Shown in pieces: positions 54,585-63,273 of a stretch of 64,000 nt of DNA; the first letter of the stretch is position 1, and the number at the start of each line of letters is the position of its first letter. The notes beneath the pieces were generated by a model. It saw only the letters and a program-made list of their open reading frames with translations, was not told the DNA's origin and did no database searches. The translations under genes and the position numbers were made by a program. Source of the stretch: Tenacibaculum agarivorans. Lineage in GTDB: Bacteria; Bacteroidota; Bacteroidia; Flavobacteriales; Flavobacteriaceae. The DNA is taken from NCBI RefSeq assembly GCF_001936575.1, contig NZ_MSMP01000002.1:62001-126000 (forward strand), written 5' to 3'.

Positions 54585-56165
54585 TTAATCGCAATCTTTT
54601 ACGCACGTATTACTTGTATTAACCGTATATCGTTTATTCTTTTTGCTGACTTCAAATAGGTTATTGGATTTGACGGTAACATCTTTATAATCCATAGGTA
54701 TAATAGCTACACCTTTTGTATTAATCACTCCATATTTTCTACGTTTGTAAGACCCTTTTCCAACTACAACAAAACCATTTTTTATAGCTTCAATACTTTG
54801 ATATTTAAAAGGTACAATTAACTTACCTTGTTTATTAAGTAGTCCAAATTTATCTCCTTTAGCAATTGGCAATACATCATCTTTAAATTCAGAGAATTGT
54901 TCAGCATAACAATTTTTAAATAGTAATACTCCATCAGATTTGTATAGATCTTGATCTTCTATGCGAACATCAACATTTCCAATTTCGTTAAGACTGAATA
55001 TAATTAGAGAATTATTTAATTTATTATACCTACTGTATTTAAAAGGAATTACTGTTTCTCCTTTATGATTTATAGCTCCGTATTTATCACCATAAATTCC
55101 ATCAGGCTTTTTAGTTATAATTACATTGTCATTGATAAGGCTAGCACCATTTAATTCTGTAACGATGTTATTATTAGCATCAAGTAGGTGTTCTCCTATG
55201 CCATGTTTAGACACAACCTTATAGTTATCCTTTATAAGTACTGTATCCATAAAGCTATCAGATAACCTTTTTATGGTTTTATCTATATCATCTTCTGTTT
55301 TAGCCTCTTGTTCGGATATTGTGTCGTTTACAGTTGTAAGAGCTGGTTTTTGCTTATCCTTTAAATCAGAAATTTTCAGCGTTTTTTTAGAAGTTAATTT
55401 TTGTGTTTCAACAATAATGGTATCTACTCCATTGGAACTTAAGGAATCTTTAATTGTTGGTTCTTTAGGGTTCTTCGGAATTTCTCCCTGACTATTTTCA
55501 TTAGAGATAAACCAATAAATTGTAACACCAATAATTGCGATTAAAACTAAAAAACTTAAAACTTTTACAGCATTGTTTTTAGACTTTTGCTTCGAATCAT
55601 TTTGATTAGTATTCGAATCGTTTATAGGTTCATTGTTTTCAGACTCTTCTGTATTTTCTATATCTGTTTCTATGCTTGTTGGAAATGGATTTGTTTGCTT
55701 GTTGTCTATATTTTTTTGAATATTCCCAGTTAGATTTTGCTGTTTTACAAAATTTTTAATTTCACTATCAGAAGCTAGACTTTTCCATCCTAGACCTTCA
55801 CAATATAAAGCAAGGAAGTCCTTTGAAGTTTTATGAAAACCAGACAGATTATTTGTGAATAATTTTTCTAGAGTAGAATTTTTGGTTAATAAATCTTCAG
55901 AAGCATCATACTCTTCAGATTTTTGTTTGAGTATTATTTTATATTTATCACTAGCACAACTGTTATTGATTTTTTGTTCTGTGATTTTACCTTCTTCTCT
56001 ATCTACTAAATATTCATAGATATTTTCATTAACAGTAGTATTTAAACTACCTCTAATACTGTCCCAGACCTTTTTTTCTGTTGTTTCATTAAGATCTTCT
56101 ATGTTATAATCGAGGTTAAGGCAAATTTTATATTTAATATATGCAAATAGTTCATCATCTGTCAT
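54585..56165 (-). CDS. WG-repeat protein with one membrane helix
   Basis: About 526 residues from MTDDELFAYIKYK; a longer frame upstream would overlap the divergent neighbour. Residues 1-145 are a soluble domain without a known match, then a low-complexity Asn/Glu/Lys linker, one transmembrane helix at 201-220 (KVLSFLVLIAIIGVTIYWFI), and a C-terminal region with WG-type repeats (KYGAINHKGETVIPFKY, KFGLLNKQGKLIVPFKY, KYGVINTKGVAIIPMDY). WG repeats are seen in bacterial surface and sensing proteins. Topology suggests a cytoplasmic N-domain with an external repeat domain. It may be cargo of the element, convergent with the peptidase operon. Confidence 0.65.
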   Translation of the reverse strand: MTDDELFAYIKYKICLNLDYNIEDLNETTEKKVWDSIRGSLNTTVNENIYEYLVDREEGKITEQKINNSCASDKYKIILKQKSEEYDASEDLLTKNSTLEKLFTNNLSGFHKTSKDFLALYCEGLGWKSLASDSEIKNFVKQQNLTGNIQKNIDNKQTNPFPTSIETDIENTEESENNEPINDSNTNQNDSKQKSKNNAVKVLSFLVLIAIIGVTIYWFISNENSQGEIPKNPKEPTIKDSLSSNGVDTIIVETQKLTSKKTLKISDLKDKQKPALTTVNDTISEQEAKTEDDIDKTIKRLSDSFMDTVLIKDNYKVVSKHGIGEHLLDANNNIVTELNGASLINDNVIITKKPDGIYGDKYGAINHKGETVIPFKYSRYNKLNNSLIIFSLNEIGNVDVRIEDQDLYKSDGVLLFKNCYAEQFSEFKDDVLPIAKGDKFGLLNKQGKLIVPFKYQSIEAIKNGFVVVGKGSYKRRKYGVINTKGVAIIPMDYKDVTVKSNNLFEVSKKNKRYTVNTSNTCVKDCD

Positions 56166-56222
56166 TGACAAGGGACTTTTTTTATTTAATCTAACAATGT
56201 AAATATAACGATTGCTAATAAA

Positions 56223-56777
56223 ATGGAACTTGAAACGAACAGATTTGAATATCTCCCAACTTATAAAAAAGGAGAACATTTATACGATGGTATTCCTATT
56301 GCCAGTATAAGTGCCTTTGAGATTTTGAAGGATGATGGTATAAAGGAGATTGATACTTTGATGAAAGAAATGTTGGCATGGAGAAAGCAAATGTTTGGAA
56401 CATTAGCACCAGATCATTATGGCTTTCATTTTATGCAACTTATAGCAGATACTAAAACTAAGGTCATTTGGCGTTTGCGTAGTTTAGACGATAAAGATTT
56501 AACAGCTTTAATTGGTGAAGAACCATCTTCTAATAAAACAGCATACCAAATAACTGAAGAACTTATAGAAGAGCATAAAGAAACTACTGGTAATTATTTA
56601 ATAGTTCCTAGTAATCATGTAGAAGAAGGGTTAGGAGAAAGAGCATTTAATAATCGTGTAGAAAAATTAAAAGTTCAAACCAATCGTGTCTGTCCTCCTT
56701 TATTTGATTTAGAAAAAATAAATGAAGTTAAAGATTTCATAGAAAGACATTCTGTTTTCAAAAACAAAAACACATAA
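56223..56777 (+). CDS. Hypothetical protein of the mobile element
   Basis: 184 residues, soluble, helical, no family recognised (LMKEMLAWRKQMFGTLAPDH, ITEELIEEHKETTGNYLIVP). It is divergent from the WG-repeat gene with 57 bases between the chosen starts, and is followed by direct repeats and a hairpin before the next gene. It may be a regulator or accessory factor of the element. Confidence 0.5.
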   Translation: MELETNRFEYLPTYKKGEHLYDGIPIASISAFEILKDDGIKEIDTLMKEMLAWRKQMFGTLAPDHYGFHFMQLIADTKTKVIWRLRSLDDKDLTALIGEEPSSNKTAYQITEELIEEHKETTGNYLIVPSNHVEEGLGERAFNNRVEKLKVQTNRVCPPLFDLEKINEVKDFIERHSVFKNKNT

Positions 56778-56804
56778 ATCACTCTTAATCAGTGTTTAAA
56801 ATTG

Positions 56805-56836
56805 TTTGGTTTTAGTTGGTTCTGGTTGGTTTAAAA
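56805..56836 (+). repeat. 32-bp direct repeat, copy 1 (TTGGT-rich)
   Basis: It starts TTTGGTTTTAGTTGGT, which recurs exactly at 56869, 64 bases on. The following 16 bases are similar (10 identical). GT-rich units resemble iterons or an oriT-type binding array. Confidence 0.7.
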
Positions 56837-56868
56837 TAGTTTTCAGCAGTAAAATTTGTTTTGTCGTA

Positions 56869-56900
56869 TTTGGTTTTAGTTGGTCTTAATTGGTCTAAAA
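56869..56900 (+). repeat. 32-bp direct repeat, copy 2 (TTGGT-rich)
   Basis: Second copy of the repeat at 56805. The pair is framed by CAGTGTTTA to the left and AACACTG to the right, an inverted pair. Confidence 0.7.
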
Positions 56901-56939
56901 ACACTGAAAATCAGAGATAATTTAGCATCATAAAACAAC

Positions 56940-56970
56940 AACAACCTCACATCAAAATGAGGTTGTTTTT
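56940..56970 (+). terminator. Hairpin with T run before the membrane-protein gene
   Basis: AACAACCTCA pairs perfectly with TGAGGTTGTT around an 8-base loop and is followed by TTT. It could terminate the preceding gene or act as a leader attenuator for the next, whose ATG is only 12 bases away. Confidence 0.6.
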
Positions 56971-56981
56971 AAAAGAATTTT

Positions 56982-58256
56982 ATGATGAAAATATTTAGAA
57001 AAATGATTGACCCAAGTAAAGAGGTCAACCAATTATCAGAAGAGCTAAAGCAAAAAGCGCTGTTAGCAGGAAAAAAAGTAGGTAAGAATGACTTATCTAA
57101 AAATGATTCAGCAACATCTATTCCGTTTGTTAATGAAATACTTCATGAGTGTGAAGAAAAACTCAATAGAATTTGTAGTCCATTATTAAAGGATTTAGAG
57201 ACTGAACAAACAGGTTTTAATCAATTAATTGAGGAATATAAAAACAATGATGTCATTGTAAATATTCATCAGACTAAAAAGGAATTAAAAACTGAAGAGA
57301 AAGAAGAAAAAGAAAAAATTAAAAAAACGTTTTGGGAAAAAAGGGCTGAAAAGAAAGCAAAAAAACAAGCTTTAAAACAAAAACAAAAAGATGATCAAAT
57401 TGAATTAGATGGTTCTCCTTTTTACAATGTAAGAATCAAAAAAATCTTAGCTTTTTTATTTACTGCAATTTTACTCTGTGGTGAACTTTTCGGGAATGCT
57501 CAAGCTGCTTCTTACTTCACAAGAGAAAGCCAGTTTGCTTCATTTGTATTTGCATTCTGTATTGGGCTTGTTTTTTACTTTTTAGGTTGGGGAGCAGCTA
57601 AAAGTTGGGATAGTAATAAGCCAATGAAAGATAAACTTATTGGTATTGGGGTATATGTTGGAATTACTATTGGGCTTGCTTATGTGATGGCAATACTTCG
57701 CTCGAAAGTAGTTGAAGAAAATTCTGATTTACCAGCTATGTCTTTTGTTAATATGATGATTATAAACATTGGTTTTTTTGTAGCTATTGTTTTAGTCAAG
57801 CGTTTTGTTCGCCCATCTGAAAAAGTATTAAAGACCAACCGAGAACATAAACGTATCAAAGACAATATTGCTAGTAATGAAAAAGCTATTAATGATGTAG
57901 ATAAAGAGCTTGATAGCCTGAACAAGAAAGAAGAAAAAGAATTAGATAAATTATCTAAAAGGTATCAAATACGCATAGAGGAACTAGATGCAAAATTAGA
58001 TAAAAAGTACCGTGATCTTAAGAAGCACCAAGTAGAGTATAATAAAACTCTAAGTAGAGGAATCCAATTACACAAACAATTAAACGCATTAGCCTCTGAA
58101 TGTGTAGCTATATACATAGATCAAATCAATACGTTTCGCAAAGATGGAGGTCATATTGCTATGCCTACTATTAAAATTATGAATCCTTTGGAACAGTACA
58201 CTCCACCTATTCATAATCACAATATCCAATCACTTTTCAATACAAATCTTAATTAA
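56982..58256 (+). CDS. Four-helix membrane protein with coiled coils
   Basis: 424 residues. A charged Lys/Glu-rich N-terminus (100-145) precedes four membrane helices between about 150 and 280 (ILAFLFTAILLCGELF, FASFVFAFCIGLVFYFLGW, IGIGVYVGITIGLAYVMAIL, FVNMMIINIGFFVAIVLV). A long coiled coil follows (about 290-370), rich in Lys/Glu/Asp. No family is recognised. It precedes the VWA-like lipoprotein by 19 bases and the mobilization genes, so it may be part of the transfer module's membrane side. Confidence 0.55.
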   Translation: MMKIFRKMIDPSKEVNQLSEELKQKALLAGKKVGKNDLSKNDSATSIPFVNEILHECEEKLNRICSPLLKDLETEQTGFNQLIEEYKNNDVIVNIHQTKKELKTEEKEEKEKIKKTFWEKRAEKKAKKQALKQKQKDDQIELDGSPFYNVRIKKILAFLFTAILLCGELFGNAQAASYFTRESQFASFVFAFCIGLVFYFLGWGAAKSWDSNKPMKDKLIGIGVYVGITIGLAYVMAILRSKVVEENSDLPAMSFVNMMIINIGFFVAIVLVKRFVRPSEKVLKTNREHKRIKDNIASNEKAINDVDKELDSLNKKEEKELDKLSKRYQIRIEELDAKLDKKYRDLKKHQVEYNKTLSRGIQLHKQLNALASECVAIYIDQINTFRKDGGHIAMPTIKIMNPLEQYTPPIHNHNIQSLFNTNLN

Positions 58257-58275
58257 TAATTAAATATATATCATT

Positions 58276-59064
58276 ATGAAATTAGTTCAATTTTTCTTCG
58301 GTTTTTTAACAGTAATCATTAATTTTTTATCACGCAGCTTTATGCTTTTGATCCTTGTGATTTTTATGACGGGGTGTAGTTTTGAACCCGCTCCTACAGT
58401 TGAATGCAGTACACTTATTGATGTAACAAATTCAAATTTAGGTACACATTCTCTGGAACATTTAACAATAGAGGATTTAAAAAAGGTACTTACCGTTAAA
58501 CACAATGGAACAAAGAATCGAGTGATTTACCGTCAATCACTGATAGAGGAAACATTTTTGAATCAGCATCATGAATTTATACTATCTCCACCACCAACTT
58601 TTTTTAAGGGGAATATTTATGGATATAAAAGAAGATTAACCGCTTTTTGTAAAAATGTAGATAGTGTTTTAACTGCTGCAAAGAATGACAAATCAGGTCG
58701 TGGAGCTTCTTCGGTTTATTTACCAATGGCACGTGAATTAAGAAAATTAGCAAATTCAGATAGTAATAAGAAGATCCTTATCATATTTTCTGACCTGATT
58801 GAAAATTCTGACTTTTTGAGTTTTTTAGATGAACGAAATGATCGAGGCGAAAAAACACTGAAACAACTCATCAGAACTCCAAAGAAAATCGAAAAGCTAT
58901 TACAGGAAGAAATGCCATTACCGAATGATTTACAGGACATCACGGTGTATTTAATACACGATGCAAGTACAGGTACAGAAAGGTATTTCAAGCCATTACT
59001 TGCACTGTATGAGAAAATGCTCACCAAGCGAGGAGCAACGGTAATATCGGCAGCCAACTTATAA
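58276..59064 (+). CDS. VWA-like lipoprotein of the transfer module
   Basis: 262 residues with a long hydrophobic leader and a lipobox FMTGCSFEP. The mature part opens CSTLIDVTNSNLG (a DxTxS MIDAS-like motif), then GASSVYLPMARELRKL and KKILIIFSDLIENS, the order expected for a von Willebrand A fold. Such proteins bind partners through a metal site. It follows the four-helix membrane protein by 19 bases and ends before a strong terminator. Family assignment is by motif order only. Confidence 0.6.
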   Translation: MKLVQFFFGFLTVIINFLSRSFMLLILVIFMTGCSFEPAPTVECSTLIDVTNSNLGTHSLEHLTIEDLKKVLTVKHNGTKNRVIYRQSLIEETFLNQHHEFILSPPPTFFKGNIYGYKRRLTAFCKNVDSVLTAAKNDKSGRGASSVYLPMARELRKLANSDSNKKILIIFSDLIENSDFLSFLDERNDRGEKTLKQLIRTPKKIEKLLQEEMPLPNDLQDITVYLIHDASTGTERYFKPLLALYEKMLTKRGATVISAANL

Positions 59065-59085
59065 GTCTATACTGTTATCTAAAAT

Positions 59086-59119
59086 AAGAAGAGAGCTAAG
59101 TATTTAGCTCCTTCTTTTT
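59086..59119 (+). terminator. Rho-independent terminator after the lipoprotein gene
   Basis: AAGAAG-A-GAGCTAA pairs with TTAGCTC-CTTCTT (one bulge), followed by T5. It separates the membrane genes from the mob genes. Confidence 0.8.
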
Positions 59120-59190
59120 AAGAGTTGGAAATAAAATTTTAAGGAATTTCCAAACTCATGTTACTACTGAAACCTCTAAAAATATACGTT

Positions 59191-59739
59191 ATGCCAACAA
59201 CATTTCAAGAATTTTTACAACAGCGAGGAAAAGCAAATATCCAATTAGGTGATATTGAAAGGGATGAGCTATACAAAGAACACCGTAGACTTTATTTCAG
59301 AGAAAGAAATAAAGCAAGAAAACAAAGTAAAAAGAGAATAGAATTATGGTATTCACATAATGAATATAAAGAACTCAAAAAGGAAGCTCAACAGCTTGAA
59401 ATCACGGTGGCACAACTCCTTAGAGATTGTATTGAGGGATATAGAGAAAAAAGATATGTGCGTTCCAAGGATAAGGGGTTGCAAATGGTCTGTTTTTCCC
59501 TCAATAAATGGGGGAACTTGCTTAACCAACTGACATACCGTGCGAATGCCTTTAATACGCTTAGTTTCTCGGATATTGCTGAATTAAAAAAGTTGTTTCA
59601 TCGAATGAATGAGCGAATTGAAAATGAGCTACAGTTTGTGCCTTTGGAAGATTTAATTCGTTCTGAGTTTGAAAAGAATCCAAGAACATTAGATCATCTG
59701 GAAACCATTATAAATCACTTGCGACAACAAGCATGTTAG
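59191..59739 (+). CDS. MobC-like relaxosome accessory protein
   Basis: About 182 residues from MPTTFQEFLQQRG; an ATG eleven codons earlier is also possible. A basic stretch (YFRERNKARKQSKKRIELWY) precedes a MobC-type region (ELKKEAQQLEITVAQLLRDC, NKWGNLLNQLTYRANAFN). MobC proteins bind oriT and help the relaxase open the DNA. The stop overlaps the relaxase start by 7 bases, the usual arrangement. Confidence 0.8.
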   Translation: MPTTFQEFLQQRGKANIQLGDIERDELYKEHRRLYFRERNKARKQSKKRIELWYSHNEYKELKKEAQQLEITVAQLLRDCIEGYREKRYVRSKDKGLQMVCFSLNKWGNLLNQLTYRANAFNTLSFSDIAELKKLFHRMNERIENELQFVPLEDLIRSEFEKNPRTLDHLETIINHLRQQAC

Positions 59740-60518
59740 TAAAGGAAATGACTTATAATAATGGAAGCTTTCTAAGGCTGCTACAATATTTTAGTGATGG
59801 GGCTAATAAAGACGACGATTTTTGTTATTTCCATAATCTTCCTGCGGTAGATACTAATTCTTTAGAACAGATAGCTGAGGCTTTTGAGTATAATCATAGC
59901 TTTTGTAAACGTGTTCGCACCAAGGCAAAACACATAGTACTTAGTTTTCATAAGGACAGTACCCCATATTTAGATGATGCTGCATTGTATGCACTAACTG
60001 CTGAGTTTTTACGATTACGTGCACCAAATGCAATTGGGTATATAAGGAAACACGTTGAAAAAGATCATCATCATTTGCACGTGTGTCTTTCGGGAAATAA
60101 CGCCTATTCAGACACATCAATCAGATTAGATAAAGTTGAGTATGTCAAGAGAATGAAAGAATTGGAATCCTTTCAAATGGCTCACTTTAAGGAGTTGGAT
60201 GCATCTCTGGTGTACCAATATCAAAAAGAGAAGAAAGTCGCTATAAACCCTAAAGAAACACATAAACAAGAGGTTTTAAATCTTCTTACTGAACTGGCAG
60301 ATAAGGCAAGGTACACGGATGAATTTTTAGAGCTAATAGCTGAGCATCCTGAGTTAGAATGTTACGCTTATAGGAACAAGATTAACGGAGTGTATTACAA
60401 AGAGAAGAAGTATCGCTTTAAGAAATACATTCCAGAAAGATACAGTGCTTTAGAACAACTTCAGAAATGGCACGAACTCAGTAAAGGAGATCAAAATTCA
60501 CAAGAATTATCACATTAA
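59733..60518 (+). CDS. Short HUH relaxase
   Basis: 261 residues. The metal motif is HHHLH at 112-116 (EKDHHHLHVCLSG), the HxH-type motif III of MOB relaxases; a candidate nucleophile Tyr is in MTYNNG near the start. The protein is short for a mobilization relaxase. Its last 70 residues (DEFLELIAEHPELECYAYRN, INGVYYKEKKYRFKKYIPER) form a separate domain that recurs as three stand-alone genes immediately downstream. It should nick oriT and lead the strand to the coupling protein. Confidence 0.85.
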   Translation: MLVKEMTYNNGSFLRLLQYFSDGANKDDDFCYFHNLPAVDTNSLEQIAEAFEYNHSFCKRVRTKAKHIVLSFHKDSTPYLDDAALYALTAEFLRLRAPNAIGYIRKHVEKDHHHLHVCLSGNNAYSDTSIRLDKVEYVKRMKELESFQMAHFKELDASLVYQYQKEKKVAINPKETHKQEVLNLLTELADKARYTDEFLELIAEHPELECYAYRNKINGVYYKEKKYRFKKYIPERYSALEQLQKWHELSKGDQNSQELSH

Positions 60519-60533
60519 AAAAATTATAGAACC

Positions 60534-60860
60534 ATGAAAAAAATAATAAACGAAATAAGGAATGTTTCAAAAAATATTCAAGAAAAAATGGATTATGTAG
60601 CAACTTGGACAAATACGCTTGATTATGTTCATGATTGCATTAGACAAAGTGAAAACCTTCGAGAGTTTTATAAACGATTAAAAGAAAACCCAGATTATAC
60701 TCTATATGAATCCAACGGAGTCATTCAAGGAGTATTTTATAAAAATCATCCTTTTTTATTCAAAGATCTTATTCCTAAAGAATACAAATTACTTGTTTGG
60801 AATCAACTCTCATATGAAGCAGAAAAGCAAGTTGCAAAGGACAATGATTTAACACGATAA
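60534..60860 (+). CDS. Stand-alone relaxase C-terminal-domain-like protein, copy 1
   Basis: 108 residues beginning with a basic helix (KKIINEIRNVSKNIQEKMDY). Residues 40-100 carry REFYKRLKENPDYTLYESNG, QGVFYKNHPFLFKDLIPKEY and LVWNQLS, aligning with the relaxase C-terminus. It starts 15 bases after the relaxase. The end KDNDLTR is nearly the same as in copy 3. Function unknown; a DNA-binding or relaxosome role is plausible. Confidence 0.7.
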   Translation: MKKIINEIRNVSKNIQEKMDYVATWTNTLDYVHDCIRQSENLREFYKRLKENPDYTLYESNGVIQGVFYKNHPFLFKDLIPKEYKLLVWNQLSYEAEKQVAKDNDLTR

Positions 60861-60896
60861 CCCCAACAACATTACTAATTTTTAATACAACACAAC

Positions 60897-61211
60897 ATGG
60901 AAAAAAAGTTTATAAACTTTAAAGAAATATCAGAAAAACTTCAAGAGAAGATTGATCTGAATGCATCTAATATAGCACCAGAAGAATACTTGTATTTCTG
61001 TGCGATGGAAAGCAATACTATACTTGAGTTTTATGAAAAAATAGAAAAGAATCCTCAATATAGTTTATTTAAATTAGAAGGGACAACTCAAGGAATAGAA
61101 CATAAAGGAAAGATCTATCTGTTTAAAGATTATATTCCTAGACGGCATCAAGTACTTATTTGGAATATGCTAGCTCTTGATAATGAGCAAGACATGGAGC
61201 ATGAACGATAA
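60897..61211 (+). CDS. Stand-alone relaxase C-terminal-domain-like protein, copy 2
   Basis: 104 residues, the most diverged of the three: LEFYEKIEKNPQYSLFKLEG, QGIEHKGKIYLFKDYIPRRH and LIWNMLA. It lacks the DND/DNELTR end of the other two. Spacing is 36 bases from copy 1 and 32 to copy 3, each gap holding its own start region. Confidence 0.7.
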   Translation: MEKKFINFKEISEKLQEKIDLNASNIAPEEYLYFCAMESNTILEFYEKIEKNPQYSLFKLEGTTQGIEHKGKIYLFKDYIPRRHQVLIWNMLALDNEQDMEHER

Positions 61212-61243
61212 ATGATACTTATAACTCTTTAACATCACGAAAT

Positions 61244-61561
61244 ATGAAAAATACAATTAAGAAAATAGCAACACATATTCAAAACAGAATAGAAAACAAT
61301 GTTTCCAAAGTTAGGCTGTATGAACATTTATACTGGTCGGCAAAAGAGAGCAAAACCCTTACGGAGTTTTATAAAAAGCTAAAGGAAGACCCTGAATACA
61401 AACTGTATGAATCTGACGGAATTATTAAGGGGGTTATCTATAAGGAGCGTCATGTATTCTTATTTGATGACTATATCGCCAAAGAATATAAAGCACTTAT
61501 GTGGAATGAGCTTAGCCATCAGGCGGAACGAGAGACGAAAGATAATGAGTTAACACGATAA
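61244..61561 (+). CDS. Stand-alone relaxase C-terminal-domain-like protein, copy 3
   Basis: 105 residues: TEFYKKLKEDPEYKLYESDG, KGVIYKERHVFLFDDYIAKE, LMWNEL and a KDNELTR end. It is closest to copy 1. The coupling ATPase gene starts 4 bases after its stop, so all three copies lie between relaxase and coupling protein in one operon. Confidence 0.7.
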   Translation: MKNTIKKIATHIQNRIENNVSKVRLYEHLYWSAKESKTLTEFYKKLKEDPEYKLYESDGIIKGVIYKERHVFLFDDYIAKEYKALMWNELSHQAERETKDNELTR

Positions 61562-61565
61562 GACT

Positions 61566-62912
61566 ATGGGATTTTTAATTGATTTAATATTCGGCTACAA
61601 GGGCAAAAATGACAGCGTTTTTGATAACGCCCGTCATATGAACGCCCGTGAAGAAAGAGAAATTTTTACTACTAAAAATATTGGTTTTTCTGTAGACGGC
61701 ACAGCACGCTATTTGCGTAAAGAGGTTGGATATAGAGGAATTGTTTTATGTGGTGTGGTTGGCTCGGGAAAAAGCCAGCTTGTCATTACATTTTTGCTGT
61801 TAGTAAAGCCCGAAGCTTCTATATTTTTACTCGATCCAAGTAAGGAAATAAGACAGCGGACAGAACCCTATTTTAAACAGCACTATAACATCAAAATTTT
61901 AGACTGGGATAATCCTATTGAAAACGGTTCTTTACAGTTTAATCCGCTGGTATGGGTTAAAGAAAATATGCACCGAGGTGGTGTCGATGATTTTGTAGAA
62001 CTGCTTATTGTTTGTAATCGAACAGAGGGAACTGGAAAAGGGGATTTTTGGGAGCTGTCCTCAAAAACCCCGTTAAAGCTCCTATTGCTCAGTTTGATAC
62101 ACGATGGCGGACAGGAACTAGATATGAATCTTGAAAATTTAGAACGTATATTGGGGTGGTTCGACGTTCAACAACAGCGTTTAAACGCCTATGTACAAAA
62201 ATGGTTACCCGTGCAGTACCACGAGCAGTACGAGAGTTTTATCGGTGGTACAGAGCCAAAGGTTCGTAAATCCATTATAGCGACTTGTAAGAGTTATTTG
62301 TCGATGATGAGTAGCGAAACGATGCGCTACATCACAAATAAAGATACCTTAAACCTAGGGAGCATCCGCAAAGGCGAAAAGCCTACGATTGTGTATGTAC
62401 ATATTAGCGAGAACCGTATGGCGAAAATGAAATTTTTGTTATCGGTGCTTAACAGCCAACTGTACAGCTACCTAATGGAAATGCCCAAGCCTACAGATAG
62501 AGACTGTATCGTCGTGTTGGAGGAGTTCTCCTCGTATCATATTGACTCGTTTGATAAAATCGCTGTAACTGCTCGAAAACGAAGAATTACCACGATACTA
62601 GTATTGCAGGACTTGAACCAAATCCACGCTGTCTATGGTAAGCATGGAGACACGATTTTATCGAATATGGTTTCGAAAATAATCTTTGGCGGATGTGGCT
62701 TAAAAACCAGCAAATACGTGGAAGAATATGCAGGACTTACTACGGTGGAACACGAGGGGCGAATGATAGAACGTCCCTTGTTATCTGCCTTGTCTGTCCG
62801 CCAGCTTCCATCTAATCAGGCGGTGCTTTTATCAGGGAGCATGCCAATTAAAATATTGAAAATGAGATACTGGTATGAGCAAAGAGCTCTTAAAAGAATC
62901 GCAGGAAAATAA
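61566..62912 (+). CDS. Type IV coupling ATPase (VirD4/TraG-like)
   Basis: 448 residues. Walker A GVVGSGKS (63-70), LLDPSKEIRQR, a Walker B-like CIVVLEEFSSYH and the RRITTILVLQDLNQI stretch followed by ILSNMVSKIIFGG mark a VirD4/TraG-type ATPase. No N-terminal membrane helices are seen, so it may be a soluble type or use the small membrane protein encoded next. It would carry the nicked DNA from relaxase to a type IV channel. Confidence 0.85.
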   Translation: MGFLIDLIFGYKGKNDSVFDNARHMNAREEREIFTTKNIGFSVDGTARYLRKEVGYRGIVLCGVVGSGKSQLVITFLLLVKPEASIFLLDPSKEIRQRTEPYFKQHYNIKILDWDNPIENGSLQFNPLVWVKENMHRGGVDDFVELLIVCNRTEGTGKGDFWELSSKTPLKLLLLSLIHDGGQELDMNLENLERILGWFDVQQQRLNAYVQKWLPVQYHEQYESFIGGTEPKVRKSIIATCKSYLSMMSSETMRYITNKDTLNLGSIRKGEKPTIVYVHISENRMAKMKFLLSVLNSQLYSYLMEMPKPTDRDCIVVLEEFSSYHIDSFDKIAVTARKRRITTILVLQDLNQIHAVYGKHGDTILSNMVSKIIFGGCGLKTSKYVEEYAGLTTVEHEGRMIERPLLSALSVRQLPSNQAVLLSGSMPIKILKMRYWYEQRALKRIAGK

Positions 62913-62930
62913 TAACAAAAAACAAATGAT

Positions 62931-63230
62931 ATGTTACTACATAAAATACTTACCATTTTAATAAATCTAATTGTGTACATCGCTGTACTGTCTTTTATTA
63001 TTACGATGTTCTGCGGAATCTTCGGTATAAAAAGTCCATTAGGGACGATTGCAAAAACGTTACAAAAGGTACTTGGAACTGTATGGCGTTGGCTTATAGA
63101 AATACTAACAGATCTTTTTAAAATACTGCTTCGTTGTTTGCTTATTTTGATAGAATATCTCTTTGAGTTCTTGGGCAGGATTTTTAGCGGGCTTGCCGAT
63201 ATTATTCGAGAGAAAAGATATAAAGGTTGA
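62931..63230 (+). CDS. Small membrane protein next to the coupling ATPase
   Basis: 99 residues with a strong N-terminal helix (IYIAVLSFIITMFCGIFG after LINLIV) and further hydrophobic amphipathic stretches (WLIEILTDLFKILLRCLL). It starts 18 bases after the ATPase gene, and its stop falls in a terminator stem. It may supply the membrane anchor missing in the ATPase. Confidence 0.55.
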   Translation: MLLHKILTILINLIVYIAVLSFIITMFCGIFGIKSPLGTIAKTLQKVLGTVWRWLIEILTDLFKILLRCLLILIEYLFEFLGRIFSGLADIIREKRYKG

Positions 63231-63252
63231 TAGTTTACTATCAACCTTTTTT
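63222..63252 (+). terminator. Rho-independent terminator of the mob operon
   Basis: AAAGGTTGATAG pairs perfectly with CTATCAACCTTT around a 4-base loop and ends in T6. It includes the stop codon of the small membrane protein. Confidence 0.8.
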
Positions 63253-63273
63253 ATTACTTCCTTTTTAGGGTTT

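Noticed and set aside
54435..54659. 74-codon plus-strand frame at the end of the peptidase operon
   Set aside because: It overlaps the 157-residue gene in another frame and the end of the WG-repeat gene, and its composition is not protein-like.
56805..56900. A CRISPR array
   Set aside because: Only two imperfect repeats with a 32-base spacer are present, and no cas genes are near.
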